From Trema orientale (Eukaryota > Streptophyta > Magnoliopsida > Rosales > Cannabaceae), in NCBI GenBank assembly GCA_002914845.1, contig JXTC01000013.1, positions 1,412,475 through 1,476,474 of the forward strand: DNA of 64,000 nt, written 5' to 3'. The position numbers were made by a program, and so were the translations under genes. The notes under the pieces are model-generated. The model was given only the letters and a program-made list of their open reading frames with translations, did no database searches and was not told the origin of the DNA. Position 1 is the first letter of the stretch. The number at the start of each line of letters is the position of its first letter. This document shows, piece by piece, positions 22,205 to 33,677 of this stretch.

Positions 22205-23087
22205 ATCTTCATGGAAGAGATCAAGAAAGTTATCCTCCGTGACCAACCCACTATAACATCCAAAAGTGATTCTTTTTTTCCAATCATCCCTTCATGAATG
22301 ACAAACATTACGTTAGACTTCTCAATCCCAAGGGGTGAAGCAATCAGTCCCAACTCCCAAATTTTATTTATTTTACCAACATAGCCATTACAGATATACA
22401 CACTCCTCACTACCGTCAAATTTGGTATGCTGATTTGTCAAAGTTCAATGAACAAGGCGTCTCATACTAGGACAGGACCATATTACCAATGTTAAATATA
22501 TACCATTCCCATCAGCTTAATATAATGCACGGTTATATCAATATATACATATATAATGCACGGTTCAATGATTGTTACCTATTACTGTATGCAAAAGGAG
22601 AAAGGGCAGTCATATAGAAGCCAATTTTTTTTGGTAATGATATAGAAGCCAATTCGAGCGAAAAGAAGATGCTTATTCTAATCATAAAGCAAATCACATA
22701 ATTTTAGTGGGTCTATCTATGCTTCTATTTTAAATAATCTAAAGAAAAGAGAATAAACCAAAGATCCCATATGGATATTAAATTTATGCTTCTCAAAACA
22801 GATAAGGTCTGAGACATTATCCTTCTTCTCTTATTTTAGAACAAAAATATTAAAGAAACTACCTAATTGCTTGTATAATAACCGAAAACGTTGTTGTTCT
22901 CATTATTATTGCTATCTACAATAACACAAGAGACTATTGGTTCATCCGACCAAAAATCCAGTAATTGTGGATCTTGAAAAGAAACTCTACCACTGCTTCT
23001 GGCCTCAGCAGTTCTTGATGCAACTCTCTCTTCCATGGTTTATCATACATGAAGAAAATATAAATATATATTCCTCGGTCTCAGCTT
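22205..23087. other. Intergenic, GPT 3' flank
   Basis: AT-rich sequence downstream of the translocator gene (minus strand). It includes a short local duplication of an ATATAATGCACGGTT motif at about 22522-22566 and the presumed 3' UTR next to 23087. Nothing else is supported. Confidence 0.45.
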
Positions 23088-26000
23088 CTACTGCTTTGCC
23101 TGAACAAGAGGGGAATATTTGGTTAAACTAAGTATATTTGAACAACGAGATCTTGGTAATTGAAAAACAAAATCTGGGAATAAAGGGAAGAAAACCAAGC
23201 ATATTCCAAATATATGGTCGTTGTCATTCCATTTGGGACCTCCTTGTATTTCTTGCCTTCTAAGAACAATAATAAATAAATAAGTAATGAACAGAAGCTG
23301 TAAAAGGAGTAGGTGGGTTTTCCATGTTCAACGATAGCAACCTCATTTAGACCACCTAACACCTAAGAGATAAGCACAATTGGTAGCTAAGTACCACCCT
23401 GAAAACAAATCAACCCCCTCTCCTAACCCCCTTACCAACCCACCACCCACACCCAAAAAACAAAAGAATGAACTACTTTTCCCATATTACCATTATTCAC
23501 CCTGTGATAACCTAAAAAAGAGCTCTAAGATTTGAGTCATAACTCATAGCTTAAGTAATTGTCACACACCAGTTTGGTTGGAATGGTACTGCGGTCCCCT
23601 CTTAACATATTTGAATTTTAGCTAGATGACTTGAACATAATAAAAAGGAAACAAATAGCAAGTCCTCTTGAGGTAGCAGAGGTATACTACCATGCGGTGC
23701 TCGTGATACGCAAGCACAAAGTACAAACAAACAAGAGCCACAAGAAGAACTCAGGCAGATAGATATGTCCACATCTATATAGATATGTCCACATCTATAG
23801 TTTTGTCAGCCAGTTTGCACGAATCAAACAAAGCCCTTTTTTTTTTTTTTTTTTTTTCAGGAAAGCGAAAAAATGTGATACATAATATACATGGATTACG
23901 AAAAATGAGGCCAAATTCATAAAGTGAACCGAGGAATTACCTGGGAATATAAGAAGGTACCAAAGATGGCAATGGCGGCTCCAAGAGCATTAACTGGCTG
24001 GACTGGTGTTTGGAAGATGATGATGGAGGAGACAATGACAGAGATACGTTTCATGGTGTTACCAATGCTAAACGTCAAAGGAGAGATCTCATCCAGAGAC
24101 ATGTATGAAACCTGGTTGTAAAGGTGATAGAACACACTCTGGGCTGCCATCCACCTAGAGTGTACGATCAACAGTAACATAAGATTATACAAAGACAAAC
24201 AGAAAAGAAAGAATGAAGCATAGTTGTAATAAAACAAAAATTAGCATAAAACAGTAGCTCCTATGAATTATGATTGGAGGTCCGAACAACAAATCCAACA
24301 AATGTTTCAGCAACAACATTCTAACAATTTCTATCAAACAAAATTAGAGTTATGAATGTATATAATCGAAATGAACCATTTACGATCTATGCTTTAATGC
24401 ATATTAGAGCTGTAATAAGACCATTAACATATAACTAAAAAAACACTAAAGCCTCACACTTTCAGCAGAAAATTTGACTTCAACGAAAATATTTGTTAAT
24501 TTGTCATATTGGAGCCATTAGAGGTAAAATCATAATGTTATGATAAAGCTAATACTCACTTCACAATAAATTAGATGAGCCATAGAACACAAATTCTCTT
24601 GATTTCACAGAAAAGTCAACACCCTTTTAGTAATGATCAGCATTTGGCGAAATTTCCTATGGCAATAAAATGCATAAAAAAGAGTAACAATGCAACCCAA
24701 CAAAACAGGGATATTGTTGAGTAATTTACCAGAGCAATTGAGGTCCAATTTCAGAGATGGCCTTTTGCCATCCAGCCGCCCACAACTGTGGTCCCTCAAC
24801 CGCAATTGCAAAGGGGGTGAGAATTATGAGAGACAAAATCGATAGACAAGCGTAGTAGTTCATTCCACTAACAGACTTCCCCTTCATGCCCCTCTTTGAG
24901 AATATGTTTCTGAAGACGAATGCCAAGTTTGATATCATGGCACCCATGAAACCTGAATCGTAAATCAAATCACCAACAGTCAAAGTCACATTAAACCCAC
25001 AATCTCCTATGAGAACAAAAAAATCCAATGGCAAAAACCCCACACTTCGATAAAAAGGCACTCTTTTATGATTTTATCAATTCTTACAAGAACGCATGAA
25101 TGGGTATATAGCTTTGAGAATTTTTATAATTATAAGAGAGAAAGAAGAATGGTTACCAATCATGTTGAAGTTGAGCTCAGTCAAGGCAGCAAGTGAGCAA
25201 CCACCAATGATGGGAATGAGGGACAGATAAACTGGCACAGGGAAGGTCTCACCCAGCAAGAACCTTGACACCAATACACTAAAAGCAGGCTCACCACTCT
25301 TGATGATATGAGTAAAAGACACAGCAACCTTTGACATACTCACCGTGGCTGCCACATGCCCAATTGTATGTGCCACAGCAACCTATTGAACATAATCGAC
25401 AAATCATATAACCAAATTCAGATATCAAAATTGAACTAAATTGTTCTGGATCCAAACATTTGGTTTCAAAATTGAGATCTGCCTCGTTCAATTATCTAGC
25501 TAGCTTAGCTGAAGCTGAGTTGACCGGTTTTTATCACAATATTACACATAAAAGACACAAATAAGTTATTTTACTTCTTTTTCTAGATTATTTCTGCAAC
25601 AAAACAAAAGGGTATTTTTATTTTTCATCAGAAGAGACCAAAAAATTCATGAATAACACACAACAAGTTAAAAACTTATCTTTCCATCCTTTTCCTCAAC
25701 TTTTTCCTGAAAAAACCCCCCCAAAACCATCGAAGGAAAAATCTTCTCAGCAGCCAAACGAAAAAACCAAACTAAATTATGATTCACTTACAGGGAACAG
25801 AGCCTTCCAAAACTCGAGATCAGTCTTTGGGGCCTCGGCGATCCTGGTAGCCCAGGAGATCAACATAATCAAAGACCCACAAGCGAGAGAGAGCGTCGAA
25901 GTCAACCATGGGTAAGGGTAAGCATTCAAAACCTTCTTGTTATAAATATTGAACACCACATTCAAAGCCCACCACATAGCGAAATATATCCCGATCTTGA

Positions 26001-26325
26001 TCTTCTTCTTCGTCTCCGACGATGACGCCGCGGCCTCGGCGGCGGCCGCCTTCGGCAGCTCGATATTCGACTCGATCGGCTTCGATCTGTCCGCCTCGTA
26101 AGCCTCGCATTTGATCGAACTCCTCCGAGCTTTCAAAGACCCAAAATTCCCAACCATGGAGACATGCAGAGGCTTCTGCACCGATATGGCTGACCGCTGA
26201 GGCTTCTGGACCGAAAGAGAAGGCAACAGCCATGAAGATGGCTGTATCGGCGACCGAGATTTCGGCCGAGAAAAGATGTCGGACCCATTGATCACCGGCG
26301 AAAATTGCTTCCCTGAGCAAATCAT
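23088..26325 (-). CDS. GPT1: Plastid glucose-6-phosphate/phosphate translocator
   Basis: Five coding exons on the minus strand: 26325-25792, 25382-25157, 24952-24730, 24154-23941 and a 12-nt last exon 23099-23088. They total 1,209 nt (402 aa). The protein exchanges glucose 6-phosphate for inorganic phosphate across the inner plastid envelope, feeding starch synthesis and the plastid oxidative pentose phosphate pathway. Residues 1-~105 are a Ser/Arg/Ala-rich transit peptide. The hydrophobic remainder has the multi-helix fold of the phosphate-translocator family. Signature runs include GIYFAMWWALNVVFNIYNKK, SFTHIIKSGEPAFSVLVSRF, GFMGAMISNLAFVFRN and MNYYACLSILS. The C-terminus is GTFLYSQ plus AKQ from the tiny last exon, matching the family ending. 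All introns are GT-AG. The split between GPT1 and GPT2 was made by overall likeness and gene neighbourhood and is less certain than the family. Confidence 0.93.
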
Positions 26326-26489
26326 GGTATAGAAATTTTTCTCTGATTTTCCCGGAAAAAGCTTCGAGGGTTTTTCTGGGTTTTATGTGAAACGCACAAA
26401 AAACCCAAAAAAAAAAAAAAAAAAAACCAAGACAGATCACAGAGAAGGAAAGATCAATGATCACCGAGTCACAGTAAATATATAAAAAA

Positions 26490-26510
26490 ATATGTGTAAT
26501 ATATATAGAC
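26490..26510 (-). promoter_or_regulatory. TATA-like box of the GPT gene
   Basis: The minus strand reads CTATATATATTAC about 170 nt upstream of the ATG, with a poly-T/A stretch between. It would suit transcription starting near 26,470 and a leader of ~140 nt. Position and sequence are the only support. Confidence 0.35.
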
Positions 26511-28489
26511 AGAGGAATGGAATTAAAATAAGAATAAGGTTTGGAGTTTCTGCACAAATTTACTTGCTTCTTTTTAATTTTAATTTTTTTTGGAGAAAAA
26601 TAAAAAGGGAAAGTTGAGAGTTTTGAAAATTTCAGAGGGTTTGTTCTCTGAAATCTCAGTCCGGAGCTCTGTTTGTCATGTGAGGTGTGATCTATTTTTT
26701 AAGGCAATAAATTAAAGTAATTTCTTTTTTTGATTTATTTATTTATTTTGATTTAGTATTAATGTATTTGTATTAAAAAAGTGTTTGATCAACTTTCCTG
26801 CTTTTGCATTTGGAAAAAGGAGTCGTAAACCACTCGACTCTCTTGTGTGTGTGTTTTTATAAAAGTTGGCTTTGTAGGGCTATGTTATGATGTGGGCGGC
26901 TACTATTTCTTTGATGCTTCCTTGAGCAATAACCTCTTGACATTTCAACCGCGTTAACATTTGTACACGTTACATAGAACAAAGTTATCATTTTTTTTTT
27001 TGTGAGAAATTATGGATCATCATTTTATAGCCAAGAAAATATTTAAGTACATGTGTCATATATAAGTGATATGTAATTTTAAAATTTTTTAAACGAGTGT
27101 ATGAGAAATAATAAGAAGAGATCAATGGATTCAATAACATTTTTTTTTAATAATAACAACAAACCAAGTCCTTGCTCAAATAGAAGTCCTAATTAGTATG
27201 CTCCGCAACCTAATAAGAATTCTGGTCTTATTAGTTGTTATTTCTACTTTGAATTCTCGTGTTCTTTTTTTCTCTTTTTTTTTTTTTTTTTTCAAATGTG
27301 TGGTTCCTTAAAAAAAATAAAATAAAAAGATACCTAAAAAGAAACAAATAAATAAATAAATAAGAAGAAACAAATTGTTCGCACATAGAATGCAACTGAT
27401 ATAACACAAGTCGATCCATTTAATCACGTCCCTCCAACAAAAAAATTTCCATTTAATAAAGTGAATCGAGCAAATATTCTATTATCGTTGGATTGCTTAA
27501 GATAAATCTATACATGGTAAAAATCTTTTCAAATTTGTCTTTTATAGCTATAAGTTTATCATAGTGTTCCCCAGTCTCCATATGATACCTATGATCTCTA
27601 TTCTCACTATAATATTCTTTTTTTTTTTGTGAGGGATTTTTTTTTTAATGGGATTAGGAGGGGATACTTATAATTTCATAGGCTTATTTAAGTATAAATA
27701 TATACAAAAGAATTAAAAGCAACCCAAAATGTACTATACGTATATGTACTATTATTTTATACATATGAAAAAAGAAGTTAACAAGTAACTAAAACAAAGT
27801 AGCACAATCCGTTTAAAAAAAAAAAAACAATGTAGTATTAAATTAATTATTTAAGAATGAATTAATTTATTTTGTCATAAATTTTAGGATAATGAGACAA
27901 AAAAGTCAGGACTCCTTTTTTTTTTTAGCAAAAAACTTACATCACTTGAATATTTTATAAAATAATGCCATAACATTTGAAATTTATACAAATTTTTACA
28001 CTATTTGAGTTAAAAGACACAAGTACCTTTTACTAACTTAGTAAAAATATTAAAATATTAATATATTTAAAAAAAATATTTTATTATTATTTTTTTACCT
28101 TTCAGGTTTTTTTTTTTTTTAAATAAATGTGCTAAAAATAATGGGTTCATATCAGAATTTAAAGAAGATGTAAACGGTAATACCGATGAAGGTACTACCA
28201 TTTTTCTATTGTTAAGATCAATTAATTCGGCATCACATGTACAATTTTACGATATTCAAAGGTCAGTGTATTGTTTTACATAATTCAAAAATTTAGTTAG
28301 TTTATGTAGGATAGTTAAAATTCAGCAGTTTTGTGTCCTAATCTCATTTTTTTTTTTTCATTTTTTTAAATAACAATTAGCAATTAGCAACCCAAAATTG
28401 CGGATATATATAAAGAAAAACAAAAAATAGCAACCCATATAAGTACAAGGTTGACTTGAGTACACCCATTGCCATTGTGCTTTGCCAGA
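26511..28489. other. Intergenic, AT-rich
   Basis: Upstream flank of the translocator gene. It has many A- and T-runs (for example 27275-27294) and AATA/AAATA simple repeats near 27330-27365. No coding region, RNA gene or structured repeat could be supported. Confidence 0.4.
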
Positions 28490-28610
28490 CGATGTTACGT
28501 ACAATTGGCTTGAGCCTTGAAACTTTACAAGCCCTTCAACCAATTGGAACTGGCCCAAAGTGGTTGAGTGACAAATTGAATGAGCTAAGCTTTCGCTCTT
28601 ATTATTGGGA
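28490..28610. repeat. Dispersed repeat, copy A
   Basis: Contains TTTACAAGCCCTTCAACC, CCCAAAGTGGTTGAGTGACA and AATGAGCTAAGCTTTCGCT, which recur in the same order at about 46095-46205 with roughly 20% difference. No known family was recognised. It could be a relic of an unidentified element. Confidence 0.6.
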
Positions 28611-28640
28611 AAGCTTTTATTGATTGTACATCTTTTATTT

Positions 28641-28871
28641 TTATTTTTTATGGAACATTAGCATGATTAATATAGTACAGCACAAAATTATTCCTTGAGC
28701 AAGTAACAATCTTTGTCTTTGTTTTTCAGGAATATTATATCTACTGGCAATTTGGACTGCAAGTTGAATCTTTAAGGGAGTTGCAATCCAAGCTAGATAT
28801 GCATAGCACAATCCTATAACACATGAGAAGTTGATCTTCAGTACTCCCAAGTGCCACCCTTGTTCCCTCAA
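28641..28871 (-). CDS. Unrecognised small hydrophobic ORF, 76 aa
   Basis: An open frame of 76 codons has two likely membrane segments (CVIGLCYAYLAWIATPL and LLLAQGIILCCTILIMLMF) separated by a polar helix-like stretch (QIASRYNIPEKQRQR). The composition looks like real protein rather than AT-rich noise. No family is recognised, and no convincing upstream exon or promoter was found. It may be a small membrane protein, a last exon or a fragment of a lost gene. Confidence 0.3.
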   Translation of the reverse strand: MREQGWHLGVLKINFSCVIGLCYAYLAWIATPLKIQLAVQIASRYNIPEKQRQRLLLAQGIILCCTILIMLMFHKK

Positions 28872-30084
28872 TCTTTTTTTTTCTTGGTTAATTTTTTTGT
28901 TTTTTATTATTTTTACTTTTTATATCATCCATTTGTTTCATGTTATTATGAAGTCTGATCACTCGGAGTAGCAACTTTATATAGCTAGATATTACGGAGG
29001 ACTCCCTAGACGTGTTTCATGCCATATATGTTTTTGTATTATACCAAAGTATGTATCATTTATAAGGCTTGAGAAATTAATACAAAGAGCAGCGTTTTGC
29101 AGCTGTTTTGTAAGAATACGAGAACCAAAGGCTACAGACTTGATATATTTGCATCGAGCAAAATAATGAGTTATATTTTCATCCAATAAATTAATGTGGC
29201 TTGTATTACTATTATTGTTATGGGATTTTTTTTTTCTCTCTTTCCATTTCCTCCTTGTCTATTCTATTTTTTGCTTTAATTTGATCATGGGATATTATAT
29301 ACTCTAATACTTCACATGTGGACCTAGATAAACCACAAAGTACACAAACATGTAAATAGACCAAACAAATAATAGGCCCAACATGTGACAAGGTAGAGAG
29401 TTGCAACTATGAAGATTTTAATTCAAGATCTTTGCTCTGATGCTATATTAGATTACAAATCTATCCTAAAAGCTTAAGTCTGTTGGAGGTGGACTATCAA
29501 TAGTATTATACTCTTAACATTTTATAGATCTATATTTTTTCTAAAGTTTGTGATAAAAGGTATGGAAACATAGTTATAATGAGGCCATGTGGTCAAGGGA
29601 ATTTTTACTTAGGCTAGCTCTTGTTCTTTAATATTCCTTTATGTGGCATTATTTTGCTAATTGTTAATTGGTATTATTTTAATATTCAATTTGAAGTTGT
29701 AGCTCACTTCTGTGATCTATGTGCTTATTTAATTTGTTGTTATGCTATATAAGTATGTATTGGAGGCTACTTAAGAGAGCGAGCAACAATCAAAAACTTG
29801 TAGCAAGGACATATTTCTGGTTTCTAATTCCCAAATTAGTTTTTGGTATCCAGTTTGGTCAAGCTTGTCTCTTAAAAAAAGAAAAAAAAAAATTAGTGTG
29901 TCATTTAAATTATGAGGAAGTGGATGCCTTTGCTCGATCCTGCACATTAAGAACAAACTGGTTGTTGTGGGTGTAAACAGTGGTGTCTCACGCGTAGACA
30001 TGAAAGAATAAGATATATAGCTCTATATAATAGTTTTGGAATATAGTAGAGTAACATAAATACATTATTATATATATCTAAAGT
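28872..30084. other. Intergenic, nothing recognised
   Basis: AT-rich stretch between the small ORF and the proposed left end of the Helitron. No coding, RNA or repeat feature could be supported. Confidence 0.4.
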
Positions 30085-30139
30085 GGAAGGATTATCCACT
30101 GTTCACCCACTCAGCTTTTACTGTCCAAAGAATAGTAAT

Positions 30140-30300
30140 TTTTTTTTTTGGCCTTTTGAATTGCGTGCTTTTACATTTCTGCCCTTGAGGTGTGCCTGCT
30201 GAGGGTTTTGATTGTGTTGGGTTTTTTGGCATTTCCCCATGACCGGATTGTGGCTTAATGCCTCTTCGTCCCTCTCTTTCCCTTCTTCTTTTTTCTTTTC
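30140..30300 (+). repeat. Helitron leader repeat, copy 1
   Basis: Aligns with 33070-33230. Both copies have a T-run, then CCTTG..GTG, 'GGCTGAG/GCTGAGGG', 'GGGTTTTTT', 'GGCATTT', 'TTGTGGC' and TAATG in the same order. The sequence looks like the 5' UTR and intron start of a plant gene (T-rich, AGGGTTTT motifs further on), with no open frame of note. Confidence 0.6.
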
Positions 30301-33069
30301 GTTTTATTCTTTGTTTCTTTGTTTTGTCCGCCTCTGTCTTCTCTGTTCCTCTGTTAGGGTTATGTTATCTGAGATTTATTTCTTCTTTTATCTTTTGTCG
30401 ATCTGTCTCTCTCTCTGTATTCGATTGAGTTTGTGCTATTTTTGAGCTGGATTTCCTCTTGGATTTTAGGGTTTTCCCCTGACGGTCTGGTTTTGGGTTT
30501 CTTACTCCGTTTTAGCCCTTTTTCTCCCTTTATTATGTTCTCTTCTTGGTATAATTTTTGATTACTGGATTTATTCTTTGTTTGTGTTAGTTTTTACTGG
30601 GGTTGGTTGTTCGTCTGGTCAATTTTTCCCCTACTTTTGATATTCTCTTCTCCGATTTTTTAGTGTTTTTGCTGGCTAAATCTATGTTCTATTAGTTTGG
30701 GTCTATAGTTGCTCTGTTACGATTGAGATTTTAGTTTGGTACAGCTTCGGTTTTGGTGCGGCGATATGGCTCTCTGTTCGGGTATTTAATCTTTCCATGT
30801 ATGTATTATTTTATGGTGATTATCTTGGTTTATGTTCCTGGGGTTTGTGTTTGCTAACAGAGTACTTGGTAGTTTTTTCCCCCCTCCGATTACAGTTGAA
30901 TGTGTTTATTGTTAAGATTGCATACATTTGGGCCTATTTGTATGGGTATTTAATTGATGATTGATGGATCTTAGTCTTTTAGGTTTTGTTCTTTCGTAAT
31001 TGGGCTTCCATTTTTGCTAATTTGGGCTGAATTTTTTATCAATTAATTACTCTTACTGTAATTACTTTAAGATTGTCTCTTTGAATTTCTAGAATAATCG
31101 AGAAAGTATTTCTGTTGTTTTGTGCATTTTTTTTAATGCCATATTTGTCATCCGCTTGAGGTTTTTCAGTATTAATTGCGGATTGTGCTTTGCTGTTTGA
31201 TGACCTGTGCATTTGTATTAAATTCCTGATTTAAGATATGGCAATTCATTGGATAATTCTCTGACTTGGTATTACTTTTGTTTAAAGAAAAATGATAGAG
31301 AAAAAAATCAGTACAATGTAATTATAATTCTTCTCCTTTGATATTTATAGTCTTTTGTCGATTTTTTTTTTTTGTGCTCATCATGATATCTGCTTTTCTA
31401 CTAGACTAGCTGCCTAATTGTATTTATAAATTTAGTCCTGTTTATCTAAACTAATTGAATGCTATTGTGATATTTTTGTACTGTTTCGGTCAGAAAAAAA
31501 AGGAGTGAAAAATTAAAAGGAACAATAAAAAAAGCAATTTAAAAAGAAGGGAAAAATATCAAGAATTCTCATTTCTCTATATTTCTTTTTCTTTTTTCTT
31601 TGTTTAATGCATTTATTTATCTCATGTTCTCTGTTCATATATTGCCATCTGTTAAACTTTTATTGAATACTTTTTATATTATTTTTATTGAAACCTGCCT
31701 ATAAATACTTATCCTACTTATTATGCCTTTTACACTCTGTTTACTTCTGCTTTCTTCTTCACGTGTAATCTACTGACTTTGTTCTTAGCCCCCTTAATTC
31801 TGCTCTTCACTTCCTTTGTTGTATTTATTGTGCTCTTACTCACTTGCCTTCTTTAATACAACTGCCTCTGTCACTTGGTATTCACTCAATTTGCTCTTGA
31901 GCGTCCTTGACTATATTTATTATGTTCTTACTTTGTCCTTTGTCCTTCATAAAATCTGTTACTACTTATAGTTGGGCCAAAGAGCTTCTGCGTGAAATCT
32001 CTCAGATATTATTACCTTCTACCGTACTCTATTATGTTATGTGTTTCCTGATTTATGTGAGCAACAACTGTATTTTGTTTTAGTGCTCATTAATGTGTAT
32101 TAGATGTTCTGCTCATGTGCTGTAAATATTTGTGTGCTTGCTCTCTTACTTTATGTCATATATTATTGTGATGCTCTGTTCAATGCTCCTATCTTTTATT
32201 TTAATGATGCTCTGTTGTTTTAGTAATCAATGTACTCTTTCTACCATATTTATGCTATTTGGTTACTTATTACTTTATTTTTTAGTACATACTAGGAAAT
32301 ACTTTGCTATTCTTTTTTGTGACATCTTCCAGTTTACTCTATTTGCTTTTCAACTTTTTTTCCTTTTTTGAGTTCTTTTGGCTGATCCTTTCATTTCATT
32401 CCTTATTATTTGTTAGTTCCGTTTGTTGTTTTATGAATTGCCTAGGTTTCGTTTTCTGTTTTCTTTTTTCATCCTGAAAAAGGCTCATTTTCCCTCCCTT
32501 CGGAATCTTCTCCCCTTTATTTATTGTTACATCTCAAAACATATTTGGCGATGATGATAATATTTTCTATTTTTGGATCATGTGGAATTAAACGTTAAGT
32601 GCTTAGAAATTGCTGTGTATAATGGTTCTTCTTCTAGAACCAAAGTTTGCAGTGGTTGTTAGCTGAAGATTTGCTATATAAATTTGTCTTGGTGGTAAAT
32701 ATTATCACAATCTTAGTCTTAAGATCTTTTCTGTAATTTATGACTAAGCCCACCCACNTCTGGAGGGTCGGCAGCAGCATATGTTTAGGATCGTCATTTC
32801 ATTTCATTTCATTTTAGTTGAATTTGAAATTGAATCTGATGACCCATTCTTTAATGCTTCATTTTCAACTCATATACTGAACACTCGACTGGATTTGGAT
32901 TTGAATTTAATTTAATTTTAACTTTATTTGGTACCCGACCCCCAAATGTTCAATGTTTTTCTTCAACTCATCATCCCAAACGCTCGCCCTACCCTACTAC
33001 TCCTCCTCTTCCCTTTCTTTCTATGCTACTCCGAGTCCGACTCTCCTCTTTTTTCTTTTTTTCTTTTTT
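30301..33069 (+). other. T-rich Helitron leader, non-coding
   Basis: About 2.8 kb of T-rich + strand sequence with CTTTT/TTCTG-type words, like a long plant 5' UTR intron. It includes an ATTTC pentamer run near 32796-32816 and one ambiguous base at 32758. No protein-coding exon was recognised. Confidence 0.4.
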
Positions 33070-33230
33070 TTTTTTTTTTTGCTCCTTAATGGCATTCTTT
33101 TATGTTTTTGTCCTTGGGATGTGCAGGCTGAGAATTTTGGCTGTGTGGGTTTTTTGCATTTCATTATGCTTCGGTTGTGGCATAATGACTCTGACATTGC
33201 TTCGTTCCTTTTCTTTTCTTGTAATTGGGT
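33070..33230 (+). repeat. Helitron leader repeat, copy 2
   Basis: Partner of 30140-30300, roughly 70% alike by eye. It is followed directly by the ~100-bp tandem repeat array. The pair suggests either an internal duplication or two related elements placed end to end. Confidence 0.6.
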
Positions 33231-33234
33231 GTGG

Positions 33235-33500
33235 TCTTCTGCTTATTTTGCCTGATCTTTTCTTATCATATCTGATGCACTCTGATCATTCCTTTGTGTC
33301 TTTCCTTTCTATTAGATTCATATTTAAGAAACAGATTTTGGTTATGTCTTTTACTTATCTTGCTTGATCTTTTCTTACCATATCTGATGTGCGCTGATCA
33401 TTCTTTCATTTCTTTCCTTCTCCTGTAATTAGGTTAGGTCTTCTGCTTATCTTGCCTACCCTTTTCTTATTACATCTGATGTACTCTGATCATTTCTTCG
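33235..33500 (+). repeat. Diverged tandem repeat, three units of ~90-115 bp
   Basis: Three copies begin near 33235, 33347 and 33437. Each has TCTT..CTTAT.TTGC, then CTTTTCTTA, ACATCTGATG or ATATCTGATG, and CTGATCATT. They differ by substitutions and by spacer length. A TA microsatellite lies downstream at 33642-33674. The following AT-rich stretch (33675-35929) shows nothing that could be assigned. Confidence 0.7.
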
Positions 33501-33640
33501 TGCCTTTCCTCTTACTGCATTTCCTTTTGCTTCGTTCTTATTTTTTCCCTACCCTTATTCACTTGGTAGTTTCTGGGCAGTAATACGTTATAATTATGTG
33601 ATTTTGTTCCTATTTTGTGGCCAATATAAATGTATACGGT

Positions 33641-33677
<37 letters not shown>

